This document shows positions 1 to 6,477 of a stretch of 25,450 nt of DNA, one piece after another. A program made the translations under genes and the position numbers. This DNA is from Burkholderiales bacterium (GTDB taxonomy: Bacteria > Actinomycetota > Thermoleophilia > Gaiellales > Gaiellaceae). The first letter of the stretch is position 1; the number at the start of each line of letters is the position of its first letter. The stretch spans positions 1-25,450 of the forward strand of contig JAICUZ010000007.1 of assembly GCA_025935595.1 (NCBI GenBank). The letters are read 5' to 3'. The notes beneath the pieces were generated by a model, which did no database searches, was not told where the DNA came from, and saw nothing but the letters and a program-made list of their open reading frames with translations.

Positions 1-234
1 ATCAACGAGGCGTTCGCGTCCGTCGCGTCGAACTCGACGAAGCTGCTCGGCGCAGACGAGGGGGACGTGAACGTGAACGGCGGGGCGATCGCGCTCGGGC
101 ACCCGATCGGCGCGTCCGGCGGACGCATCGTCGGGACGATGGTGCACGAGCTGCGCCGGAACGGCGGCGGGCTCGGGCTCGCGGCGATCTGCTCCGGCGG
201 CGGGCAGGGCGACGCGCTGCTCATCGAAGTGTGA
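1..234 (+). CDS. Thiolase (acetyl-CoA acetyltransferase family), C-terminal fragment
   Basis: Only the last 77 residues are in the window; the gene begins upstream. It opens with NEAFA, followed by GGAIALGHPIGASGGR, which holds the active-site His of the thiolase GHPxGxSG motif, and then CSGGGQG, which holds the C-terminal catalytic Cys. Thiolases join or cleave acyl-CoA units (acetoacetyl-CoA formation, or the last step of beta-oxidation). The TGA stop overlaps the GTG start of the NUDIX gene as GTGA, implying translational coupling. A 3-hydroxyacyl-CoA dehydrogenase lies 1 kb downstream, which fits a short-chain acyl-CoA role. Biosynthetic and degradative forms cannot be told apart from this fragment. 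Confidence 0.93.
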   Translation: MNEAFASVASNSTKLLGADEGDVNVNGGAIALGHPIGASGGRIVGTMVHELRRNGGGLGLAAICSGGGQGDALLIEV

Positions 235-593
235 TCGAGGCTGCCGGAGGCGTCGTCGTTCGCGACGGCCGCGTGCTGCTCGTGCACCGCGCGCGCTACG
301 ACGACTGGTCGCTGCCGAAAGGGAAGCTCGAGCCGGGGGAGGCGTGGGAGGATGCCGCGCTTCGCGAGGTCCGGGAGGAGACCGGCCTACGGTGCGAGCT
401 CGGCGTGTTCCTCGGCTCGTCGCACTATGCGCCGGGCGGAATCGAGAAAGAAGTGCGGTGGTGGGCCATGACCTCCGCCGACGAGGCTCACCCGACGAAC
501 GAGGTCGACGCGGTGCGTTGGGCGACGCCCGGCGAAGCGCGCGCGCTCCTCTCGTACGACGGCGAGCGTCAGCTGCTCGACGCGCTCCGCTGA
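231..593 (+). CDS. NUDIX hydrolase
   Basis: A 120-residue single-domain NUDIX protein. The complete NUDIX box GX5EX7REVxEExGL lies at residues 31-53 (starting GKLEPGE, ending REVREETGL) and supplies the Mg2+-binding glutamates that hydrolyse a nucleoside diphosphate linked to another moiety. The N-terminus (IEAAGGVVVRDGRVLLVHR) is the usual first strand of MutT/ADP-ribose-type members. The GTG start overlaps the thiolase stop by 4 nt. The substrate cannot be read from the sequence; nucleotide-pool sanitation (oxidised NTPs) is the default guess. Confidence 0.9.
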   Translation: MIEAAGGVVVRDGRVLLVHRARYDDWSLPKGKLEPGEAWEDAALREVREETGLRCELGVFLGSSHYAPGGIEKEVRWWAMTSADEAHPTNEVDAVRWATPGEARALLSYDGERQLLDALR

Positions 594-715
594 CGCCCGG
601 CGCTCGAGCTGCCCCAGCTCCGGAGTGCGTCCATCGCCGACGACACGCCGCCGAGCAGCCGGAATCCGCCAAGCATCAGCACGTAGCCGATCGCGATCAG
701 GATCCATCCGACCAT
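569..715 (-). CDS. Possible small membrane protein (48 aa)
   Basis: A small reading frame starting at ATG and ending in TGA that overlaps the 3' end of the NUDIX gene on the other strand by 25 nt. The first 24 residues (MVGWILIAIGYVLMLGGFRL and on) form one strongly hydrophobic segment, followed by a short Ser/Arg-rich tail. Codon third positions are mostly G or C, as in neighbouring real genes. It fills most of the 173-nt gap between the NUDIX and GNAT genes. No clear ribosome binding site is visible and I recognise no family. It may instead be chance. Confidence 0.35.
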   Translation of the reverse strand: MVGWILIAIGYVLMLGGFRLLGGVSSAMDALRSWGSSSAGRQRSASSS

Positions 716-766
716 GCGAAGAGCTTACGTGCGGGTCGGCGTCCGCCCGAACGGCGGGACGGACGA

Positions 767-1261
767 TCACGCGAAGTCCTTCCGGTAGCGCACCTCCGAC
801 GCGCGGACGCCGAGGCGCTCCTCGGCCTTTCGCGTGCCGTCGGGCGCCCAGCCGGCGCGCTCGTAGAACGCGCGGGCGCGCGGGTTGTCGTCCAGCACCC
901 AGAGCAGCGCTGCGCCGTACTCCGTCGCGAGGGTCGCCTCGGCGGAGGCAAGGAGTGCGCGGCCGGCGCCGGTCGACCACGATTCCGGGTCGACGTAGAT
1001 CGCGTAGAGCTCGCCGAACTCGTCCTCGTCGCGGCTCGGCCCGGTCGAGGCGAAGCCGACGACGTCGCCCGCCTCCTCGCAGACCACGGTCGCCCAGCCG
1101 GGCGGCGGAACGTGCAGCCGCGACCGCCAGCGCTCGGGGTCGATCGGCAGCGCGTCGAGATCGGCCGGCGGAAACACGTGACGGTATGCGGACCGCCATC
1201 CGCGCACACGGATCGTCTCGATCGCGAGCGCGTCCTCCGGAGAAGCGGGACGGATGTGCAT
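767..1261 (-). CDS. GNAT family N-acetyltransferase
   Basis: A 164-residue GNAT protein. Motif A, which binds the acetyl-CoA pyrophosphate, is seen as LYAIYVDPESWSTGAGRALL. Motif B follows near the C-terminus as NPRARAFYERAGW. The N-terminus (MHIRPASPEDALAIETIR) is the typical first strand and helix. The acceptor (small molecule, peptide or protein N-terminus) cannot be deduced. It is divergent from the 3-hydroxyacyl-CoA dehydrogenase gene with only 24 nt between the start codons, and a TACCCT box 6 nt before its ATG suggests a leaderless transcript. Confidence 0.88.
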   Translation of the reverse strand: MHIRPASPEDALAIETIRVRGWRSAYRHVFPPADLDALPIDPERWRSRLHVPPPGWATVVCEEAGDVVGFASTGPSRDEDEFGELYAIYVDPESWSTGAGRALLASAEATLATEYGAALLWVLDDNPRARAFYERAGWAPDGTRKAEERLGVRASEVRYRKDFA

Positions 1262-1267
1262 GGGCGA

Positions 1268-1277
1268 AGGGTAGGCT
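1268..1277. promoter_or_regulatory. Compact bidirectional promoter: overlapping -10-like boxes
   Basis: Within the 24-nt gap between the two start codons, the plus strand reads TAGGCT (1272-1277), 8 nt before the GTG of the dehydrogenase. The minus strand reads TACCCT (1273-1268), 6 nt before the ATG of the acetyltransferase. Both fit the TAnnnT -10 consensus at the distance expected for leaderless mRNAs. Any -35 contacts would lie inside the opposite gene. Confidence 0.45.
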
Positions 1278-1285
1278 CACGCGCC

Positions 1286-2122
1286 GTGACGTTCGAACAT
1301 GTACTCGTCGTCGGCGCGGGGCAGATGGGTGGCGGCATCGCACAGGTCGTGGCCGGCTCGGGCCGCCGCGTCTCCTTGCTCGACCCGTTCCCCGGCGCGG
1401 TGGAGAGAGGCCTCGGGACGATGCGGCGAAGCCTCGAGCGCCTCGCGGAGAAGGGTGGCGCCGATCCCGACGAGACGCTCGGGCGCGTCACACCGACCGA
1501 CCAACTCGTCGCCGCGGACTTGATGATCGAAGCGATCAGCGAGGACGCTGCCGCGAAGGAGGAGGTCTTCCGTCGCGCCGATCTCGTGCTCCCTCCGGCG
1601 GCGGTGCTCGCGTCGAACACGAGCTCCATCCCGATCACGACACTCGCCGCGACCACGAAGCGCCCCGACAAGGTGATCGGCATGCACTTCTTCAACCCGG
1701 TGCCGATGCTCAAGCTCGTCGAGGTGATCCGCGCGGTGCAGACCTCGGACGAGACGGCCGCCGCGATCGTCGCGCTCGCACGTGACCTCGGCAAGGAGCC
1801 CGCTGAAGCGAACGACTTCCCGGGCTTCGTCTCGAACCGGATCCTCATGCCGTTCATCAACGAGGCCGCGTACGCGCTGATGGAAGGCGTTGCGGAGCCA
1901 GACGCGATCGACACGATCGCCAAGCTCGGCTTCGCGCATCCGATGGGGCCGCTCGCGCTCGCCGATCTGATCGGCCTCGACACGTGCGTCGCGATCATGG
2001 AGGTTCTGCACCGCGGGCTCGGCAACCCGAAGTACGCACCGTGCCCGTTACTCCGCCAGTACGTCCAGGCGGGCCGGCTCGGCCGCAAGAGCGGCCGCGG
2101 GTTCTACGACTATCCCTCGTAG
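1286..2122 (+). CDS. hbd: 3-hydroxyacyl-CoA (3-hydroxybutyryl-CoA) dehydrogenase
   Basis: A 278-residue protein, the usual length for single-function 3-hydroxybutyryl-CoA dehydrogenases (PaaH/Hbd/FadB2 group). An NAD-binding Rossmann loop GAGQMGGG starts at residue 10. The catalytic-His segment MHFFNPVPMLKLVEV starts at residue 133 (His134), and GFVSNRILMPFINEA and HPMGPLALADLIGLD mark the C-terminal dimerisation domain. It oxidises or reduces the 3-hydroxy group of acyl-CoA with NAD(P). The GTG at 1286 is chosen because it starts just before the first Rossmann strand and has TAGGCT 8 nt upstream; the frame stays open far upstream but without homology. It ends 5 nt from the convergent uppP stop. 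Confidence 0.95.
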   Translation: MTFEHVLVVGAGQMGGGIAQVVAGSGRRVSLLDPFPGAVERGLGTMRRSLERLAEKGGADPDETLGRVTPTDQLVAADLMIEAISEDAAAKEEVFRRADLVLPPAAVLASNTSSIPITTLAATTKRPDKVIGMHFFNPVPMLKLVEVIRAVQTSDETAAAIVALARDLGKEPAEANDFPGFVSNRILMPFINEAAYALMEGVAEPDAIDTIAKLGFAHPMGPLALADLIGLDTCVAIMEVLHRGLGNPKYAPCPLLRQYVQAGRLGRKSGRGFYDYPS

Positions 2123-2127
2123 CTTTC

Positions 2128-3132
2128 TTAGAACGTAGCGTCGCGCCAGCCGCTCGCGATCACGACGACGACGAAGACCGTGACCGCGAGGCGGTACATG
2201 ACGAACGGCGAGTAGTCGTGGCGGCGGATGTAGCCGAGCAGCACGTCGATCGCGATCAGCCCGACCGCCGCCGAGGCGACGGTGCCAACGACAAACGGGC
2301 CGGTCGAGCCGGCCGGCAGCGGGTTCAGGACGACATGCTTCAGGCCCTTGTAGAGCACCGCGCCGAGCACGATCGGGATCAAGAGCAAGAACGAGAAGCG
2401 TGCGGCGGCATCGCGGGTGAGGCGTGAGAAGCGCCCGGTCGTGATCGTGATCCCGGAGCGCGAGACGCCCGGCATCAGCGCGAGGATCTGCGAGATCCCG
2501 ATCAGCACCGAGCGCCAGAGCCCGAGCTCCGAGATCTGGACGTCCTCGGGCGTGCGGTCCGCGTACCAGAGCAGCACGCCGAACACCGCGAGGAAGATCG
2601 CGATCTGCCACGGCTGGCCGAGCTTCTCGTCGATCGTCGACTCGCCGAGCGCGCCGACCATCGCCGCGGGGATCGTCGCGATCGCGATCCCGACCGCGAG
2701 ACGCTCGTCGTCGGTGCGAATGACCCGCTTGCGCGCGACGACAACAAACGCCGCGACGTAGCGAACGACGTCGGTCCAGAAGTATGCGACGACGGCGACG
2801 AGCGTCCCGAGGTGGAGCGAGACGTCGAAGGTCTTGTTGAACGACTCGTGGTGCTCGAGGTACGTCCACCTCGCAAGCCACGGGACGAGGATCAGATGCC
2901 CCGACGACGAGACGGGGAGAAGCTCGCTGAAGCCCTGGGTCGCGCCCAGCACGAGGGCCTGCCAGTCGGAGAGCCGCCCCGGCTCCTCGCCGAGGCGCAG
3001 CGCGGCGACGACGGCGGAGATCGCAAGGAGCACACCCGCGGCCGCGTAGACGAGCCCGCGCGAGCGAACGGTCAGCGAGCGGCGTTCGTCCACGACCGCA
3101 TCGTGCTCGAGCCGCTCGATCTCGGAGCTCAC
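2128..3132 (-). CDS. uppP: Undecaprenyl-diphosphatase UppP/BacA
   Basis: An integral membrane enzyme (334 aa) that dephosphorylates undecaprenyl diphosphate to recycle the lipid carrier of cell-wall synthesis. Hallmarks are the (E/Q)xxxE motif (QGFSE, 66-70), PVSSSGHL just after it (His79), and PGVSRSG (221-227, Arg225), which form the active site. About eight hydrophobic segments follow. It is longer than typical UppP (about 270 aa) because of a charged tail plus one extra hydrophobic helix at residues 1-50. Start is GTG, 8 nt after a TAGGAT box. Two PHO-box-like units lie upstream, hinting at control by phosphate; the reaction also releases Pi. Confidence 0.95.
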   Translation of the reverse strand: MSSEIERLEHDAVVDERRSLTVRSRGLVYAAAGVLLAISAVVAALRLGEEPGRLSDWQALVLGATQGFSELLPVSSSGHLILVPWLARWTYLEHHESFNKTFDVSLHLGTLVAVVAYFWTDVVRYVAAFVVVARKRVIRTDDERLAVGIAIATIPAAMVGALGESTIDEKLGQPWQIAIFLAVFGVLLWYADRTPEDVQISELGLWRSVLIGISQILALMPGVSRSGITITTGRFSRLTRDAAARFSFLLLIPIVLGAVLYKGLKHVVLNPLPAGSTGPFVVGTVASAAVGLIAIDVLLGYIRRHDYSPFVMYRLAVTVFVVVVIASGWRDATF

Positions 3133-3140
3133 GGCGCCAG

Positions 3141-3146
3141 ATCCTA
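3141..3146 (-). promoter_or_regulatory. Putative -10 box of uppP (TAGGAT)
   Basis: On the minus strand TAGGAT ends 8 nt before the uppP GTG start, the TAnnnT-start spacing seen at several other genes here. It suggests a leaderless uppP mRNA. Confidence 0.4.
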
Positions 3147-3164
3147 GTCACGGTTCGCGTGACT
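3146..3164. promoter_or_regulatory. Inverted repeat AGTCACG-N5-CGTGACT, candidate operator
   Basis: A perfect 7-bp inverted repeat with a 5-nt centre lies in the 63-nt gap between the divergent uppP and DUF47 genes, overlapping the putative uppP -10 box. It could bind a dimeric repressor. Its right arm is also the second of two 11-bp-spaced PHO-like units, so the two readings compete. Confidence 0.35.
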
Positions 3165-3175
3165 ATCCGGTGAAC
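3158..3175 (-). promoter_or_regulatory. Weak PHO-box-like direct repeat upstream of uppP
   Basis: On the minus strand GTTCACC (3175-3169) and AGTCACG (3164-3158) are spaced 11 bp apart and share TCAC in register. GTTCACC is the consensus unit of actinobacterial PhoP boxes. The next 11-bp position (CCGTGAC) does not match, so this is the weakest of the four sites. Confidence 0.3.
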
Positions 3176-3195
3176 GAGTCTGGTAGAACGCCGCG

Positions 3196-3813
3196 ATGCC
3201 TCTTCGCCTGACGCCGCAGAAGCGTGAGTTCTTCGATCTCTTCACCGCGGCGTCCGCGAACGCGCGCGAGATGGCGCACGCGCTGGTCGATCTCCTGGCG
3301 GACTGGCCGGCGAGCCGCGATCGGCTCCGGGACATCCGAGAGCTCGAGACCGAAGGGGACAGGCTGACGCGCGAGGTGATCAACCTCCTGAACCGGACGT
3401 TCGTCACCCCGCTCGACCGCGACGACATGTACCGGCTTGCGTCTGCGATCGACGACATCTGCGACTACATCGACGAGGCAGCCGACAACATCGACGCGTA
3501 CGAGGTGCGTGAAGTCCCGCGCCGTGCCCAGGACCAGGCCGAGGTGATCCACCGTGCCGCGGCGCGATTGCACGAAGCGGTCGGCTTGCTCGAAGGCTTT
3601 CGCGACTCGCAGAAGCAGCTGGTCGCGGTCCGTGAGCTCGAGGACGAAGGCGACCGGCTGAACCGGGAAGCGATCGCCGAGCTCTTCCGCACCGGCGCCG
3701 ACCCGCTGACGATCATCCGCTGGAAGGACATCCACGAGCAACTCGAGGAGGCGGTCGACGCCTGTGAGACCGCCGCCGACGTCCTCGAGGCGATCCTCGT
3801 CAAGAACCGGTAG
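3196..3813 (+). CDS. DUF47 (PhoU-like) protein A, Pit accessory
   Basis: A 205-residue all-helical DUF47 protein of the PhoU superfamily. It shows two symmetric acidic metal-binding motifs, ELETEGD (49-55) and ELEDEGD (147-153), and the family signature TFVTPLDRDDMYRLASAIDD (68-87). DUF47 proteins are commonly encoded next to PiT phosphate transporters and are thought to gate or regulate them, as PhoU does for Pst. The stop lies 3 nt before the pit start, so the two are surely co-transcribed. A paralogue of identical length follows pit. The ATG is preceded by a weak TAGAAC box at 3184-3189. Confidence 0.93.
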   Translation: MPLRLTPQKREFFDLFTAASANAREMAHALVDLLADWPASRDRLRDIRELETEGDRLTREVINLLNRTFVTPLDRDDMYRLASAIDDICDYIDEAADNIDAYEVREVPRRAQDQAEVIHRAAARLHEAVGLLEGFRDSQKQLVAVRELEDEGDRLNREAIAELFRTGADPLTIIRWKDIHEQLEEAVDACETAADVLEAILVKNR

Positions 3814-3816
3814 CCG

Positions 3817-4803
3817 ATGACATTGCTCGTCGTCGTCATCGTCGTCGCGCTCGCGTTCGACTTCACGAACGGGTTCCACGACACGGCGAACGCGGTCGCG
3901 ACGACGGTGTCCACACGGGCCCTCTCGCCGCGGCTCGCGGTCCTCATCGCGGCGGTCGCGAACCTCGCCGGCGCCTTCGTCACGACCGCGGTCGCGAAGA
4001 CCGTCGGGAAAGGGATCATCGACCTCGGCCACATCACGAACCAGACACTGCTCGCGGCGCTGCTCGGGGCGATCGTCTGGAACCTGATCACGTGGTGGCT
4101 CGGCCTGCCGTCGTCCTCGTCCCACGCGTTGATCGGCGGTCTCGTCGGCGCGGCGCTCGCCCAAGCCGGTGAGAACGGCGTGCTTTGGCACGGCGTCGCG
4201 CACAAGGTCGCGATCCCGGCGCTGTGGGCGCCGACGATCGCCTTCGGGTCGTCGTTCCTGCTCCTGCTCGGGATCTACTGGGCGTTCCAGTGGATGACAC
4301 CGGGGCTCGCGAACCGGTCGTTCCGTCTCGGCCAGCTCGCGACCGGGACCTGGGTGGCGTTCACGCATGGGGCGAACGACGCGCAGAAGACGATGGGAGT
4401 CATCGCCGCTGCACTCGCGATTCACGGCGGGCATCCGGATGACCTGCGGATCGACAAATGGGTGATCGTCGCGGCCGGTCTCGCGATCGCCGCCGGCACC
4501 TATTCGGGCGGCTGGCGGATCATGAAGACACTCGGCCAGCGCGTGTACCAGATGGAGCCTCCGTCGGGTTTCGCCGCGCAGGCGACCGCGGGAGCCGTCA
4601 TCTACGCGTCGACCAAGTACGGCTATCCGCTCTCGACGACGCATGTCGTGTCGGGGGCCGTGATGGGCGCCGGCGCGACGAAGCGTCTCTCCGCGGTGCG
4701 CTGGGGCGTTGCGGGGAACATCGTCTTCGCGTGGGTCCTGACACTGCCGGCCGCGGCGGTGGTCGCGGCCGGCATGTGGTTCGTCGTCGAGGCGGTCTTC
4801 TGA
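3817..4803 (+). CDS. pit: Low-affinity inorganic phosphate transporter (PiT family)
   Basis: A 328-residue membrane transporter of the PiT family, which moves Pi, usually as a metal-phosphate complex, driven by H+ or Na+. The inverted-repeat signature appears twice: FDFTNGFHDTANAVATTVST at residues 14-33 and FTHGANDAQKTMGV in the second half. PSSSSHALIGGLVG and PLSTTHVVSGAVMGAG are the paired re-entrant segments. About nine to ten hydrophobic stretches are visible. It sits between two DUF47 genes with a 3-nt gap upstream and a 1-nt stop/start overlap (TGATG) downstream, a single tightly coupled operon. Confidence 0.95.
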   Translation: MTLLVVVIVVALAFDFTNGFHDTANAVATTVSTRALSPRLAVLIAAVANLAGAFVTTAVAKTVGKGIIDLGHITNQTLLAALLGAIVWNLITWWLGLPSSSSHALIGGLVGAALAQAGENGVLWHGVAHKVAIPALWAPTIAFGSSFLLLLGIYWAFQWMTPGLANRSFRLGQLATGTWVAFTHGANDAQKTMGVIAAALAIHGGHPDDLRIDKWVIVAAGLAIAAGTYSGGWRIMKTLGQRVYQMEPPSGFAAQATAGAVIYASTKYGYPLSTTHVVSGAVMGAGATKRLSAVRWGVAGNIVFAWVLTLPAAAVVAAGMWFVVEAVF

Positions 4804-5420
4804 TGCGGCTCGGCGTCGGTCCCTCCAGCGGTGAGATCCACAAGCTGCTCGCCGAGGCGGGTGAGCGCGCGGCGGCGGTGACGCGGCTCGTGGAACGGCG
4901 GTTCGTCGAATGGCCGTCGGGGCCGTCGCAGGAGGAGGTGAAGCAGCTCGAGCACGAGACCGACGAGGTCGTCTCGTCGCTTCTCTCGCACACGAACAGC
5001 ATGTTCGTCACCCCGTATGACCGAGACGACATCGTCACGCTCGCCTTCGCCGTCGACGACGTCGCCGACGAGGCCGAGAATGCCGCCGAGCTGCTCGGCC
5101 TCTACGGCGTCGAGCTGCCGACGAAGCAGTCGTTCGAGTTGTGCGCGCTCCTCGTCCGTGCCGCAGACGAGTTGGCGAAGCTCCTCGGCGAGCTCCGCGG
5201 GCTCCGCGGCTCGTCCGACCGGATCCGGGTGATCAAGGAGATCGAGGACGAGGCGGACGACGTCGCGCGCGCGGCACGGGCGAGCCTGTTCAAGGACGAT
5301 CGCATCGATCCCGTGATCGTCATTCGCTGGAAGGACATCTACGAGGCGCTCGAGGACGCGATCGACGCCTGCGATGCCGCGGCGGCGCGCGTCGGCAACG
5401 TCCTCGTGAAGAACGCGTAA
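4803..5420 (+). CDS. DUF47 (PhoU-like) protein B, Pit accessory
   Basis: A second 205-residue DUF47 protein. It keeps the paired acidic motifs (QLEHETD near 48-54, EIEDEAD near 146-152) and the FVTPYDRDDI signature at 69-78. The C-terminus RWKDIYEALEDAIDACD parallels RWKDIHEQLEEAVDACE in protein A, and both end in LVKN plus one residue. The ATG overlaps the pit stop by 1 nt. The same length and ending suggest duplication followed by divergence. It may form a heteromer with protein A on the transporter; this is inference. It ends 6 nt from the convergent DUF202 stop. Confidence 0.92.
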   Translation: MRLGVGPSSGEIHKLLAEAGERAAAVTRLVERRFVEWPSGPSQEEVKQLEHETDEVVSSLLSHTNSMFVTPYDRDDIVTLAFAVDDVADEAENAAELLGLYGVELPTKQSFELCALLVRAADELAKLLGELRGLRGSSDRIRVIKEIEDEADDVARAARASLFKDDRIDPVIVIRWKDIYEALEDAIDACDAAAARVGNVLVKNA

Positions 5421-5426
5421 CGGCTC

Positions 5427-5801
5427 CTAGCGCCAGACGAGCAGGACGACGACCGTCGCGACGCCGAGTACGACTCCGGCCGCCGTGAGCGCCGTCGTGA
5501 GGCGGTCGCGGAGCGGCGCGAAGGTGCCGCGGTCGAGGGCGTGCTCTACCTCGTGCGTCCGCAGGTAGCCGGCGGAGACGAAGGCGATCCCGAGGATGCC
5601 GTAGCCGACGCCGAGCGCCTCGTACGGCCAGTGCGCGCCGCCCGCGACGGACGGGACGAGCCGTCCGACGCCCACGCAGACCGCAAGGGAGGTCAGTCCG
5701 GTGCGCCACCAGGCGAGATACGTGCGCTCGTTCGCGAGCCGCGTCCGGCGGGTCGCGTCCTCGATCCCGGGCTCCCGCATCGCCGAAATGGTGTCAGACA
5801 C
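5427..5801 (-). CDS. DUF202 (YidH-type) small membrane protein
   Basis: A 124-residue protein with the DUF202 signature TRLANERTYLAWWRTGLTSL (residues 19-38) and three hydrophobic helices. The family's function is unknown; some members are fused to VTC or SPX-type phosphate proteins in eukaryotes, so its place in a phosphate cluster is suggestive. It lies 4 nt after the phoU stop, as the last gene of a pstB-phoU-DUF202 operon. The GTG start and first codons (MSDTI) fall in a REP-like palindrome, so the true start could be the ATG at 5780 (117 aa). Confidence 0.85.
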   Translation of the reverse strand: MSDTISAMREPGIEDATRRTRLANERTYLAWWRTGLTSLAVCVGVGRLVPSVAGGAHWPYEALGVGYGILGIAFVSAGYLRTHEVEHALDRGTFAPLRDRLTTALTAAGVVLGVATVVVLLVWR

Positions 5802-5802
5802 C
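5790..5802. repeat. Stray REP-like palindrome GGTGTCAGACACC
   Basis: A perfect 13-bp palindrome around a central A with the same design (GGTG-two bases-centre-two bases-CACC) as the REPs flanking the transposase at 22946-23580. It covers the GTG start of DUF202 and lies just after the phoU stop, where a REP would be expected between genes. A hairpin here could uncouple or stabilise the mRNA. Confidence 0.5.
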
Positions 5803-5805
5803 GGT

Positions 5806-6477
5806 TCAGGCCGGATGCGACGCGTCGCTGAACTCGCGGAACTCGCCGGTTACGAGGTATGCGACCTGCTCGCCGATGTCGACGGCGTGGTCGCCGATGC
5901 GCTCGACGCACCGTGACACGACCAGCATTCGCAGGCCGTACTCGCGCTCCGCCGGCGAGGCGCCGAGGGAGAGCACGTCCTCGGTGGCGTTCCGGTTCGC
6001 GCGGTCGATCAGCTCGTCGAGCTCGACGAGCGTCTCCGCCTTGTCCGCGTCCCGCGAGGCGAACGCGTCCATCGCGACGCGGATCATCTGCTCGCACCGC
6101 TGGCCCATGTCCTCGATCGACCGGTTGATGCCGTCGTCGGACACGCCCAAGTCGCCCATGAGCTTGGTCAGCTTGGCGACGGTGACGCAGTAGTCCGCCA
6201 TCCGCTCGAGGTGCAGGTTGACGCGGAGCACCGCGAGGACGAGTCGCAGGTCGGCGGCGACGGGCGTCTGCCGCGCCAGGAGTGACTGCACACCGGTCTC
6301 GATCGCGACGTACCGGCGGTCGACCTCGTCGTCGAAGCTGATCACCTCGTCCGCGAGCTCCTCGTCCCCCCGCGCGAGTGCGTTGAGCGACGAGCGAAGC
6401 GCGCGCAAGACGAGATCGCCTTCTTCCTGCAGCGCAGCCTCGAGTTGTGCGAGCTCCTCGGTGAACGAGACTCTCAT
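5806..6477 (-). CDS. phoU: Phosphate signalling and transport accessory protein PhoU
   Basis: A 223-residue PhoU with two three-helix repeats. The N-terminal half begins VSFTEELAQLEAALQEEGDLV; metal-site segments include SFDDEVDRRYVAIE and, near the C-terminus, ERIGDHAVDIGEQV. PhoU couples the PstSCAB transporter to the Pho sensor kinase and represses the regulon when Pi is plentiful. Its ATG overlaps the pstB stop as ATGA, so it is co-translated with PstB. With two DUF47 proteins 1-3 kb away, this locus encodes three PhoU-superfamily members. Confidence 0.95.
   Translation of the reverse strand: MRVSFTEELAQLEAALQEEGDLVLRALRSSLNALARGDEELADEVISFDDEVDRRYVAIETGVQSLLARQTPVAADLRLVLAVLRVNLHLERMADYCVTVAKLTKLMGDLGVSDDGINRSIEDMGQRCEQMIRVAMDAFASRDADKAETLVELDELIDRANRNATEDVLSLGASPAEREYGLRMLVVSRCVERIGDHAVDIGEQVAYLVTGEFREFSDASHPA

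Noticed and set aside
344..1285. N-terminal extension of the 3-hydroxyacyl-CoA dehydrogenase frame
   Set aside because: The frame is open by composition only. It overlaps the NUDIX and GNAT genes, and the family begins right at the Rossmann strand after GTG 1286.
3163..4644. Open frame of about 490 codons opposite the DUF47-pit operon
   Set aside because: Low-complexity Asp/Arg/Val composition, no motif, and full overlap with two certain genes on the other strand.
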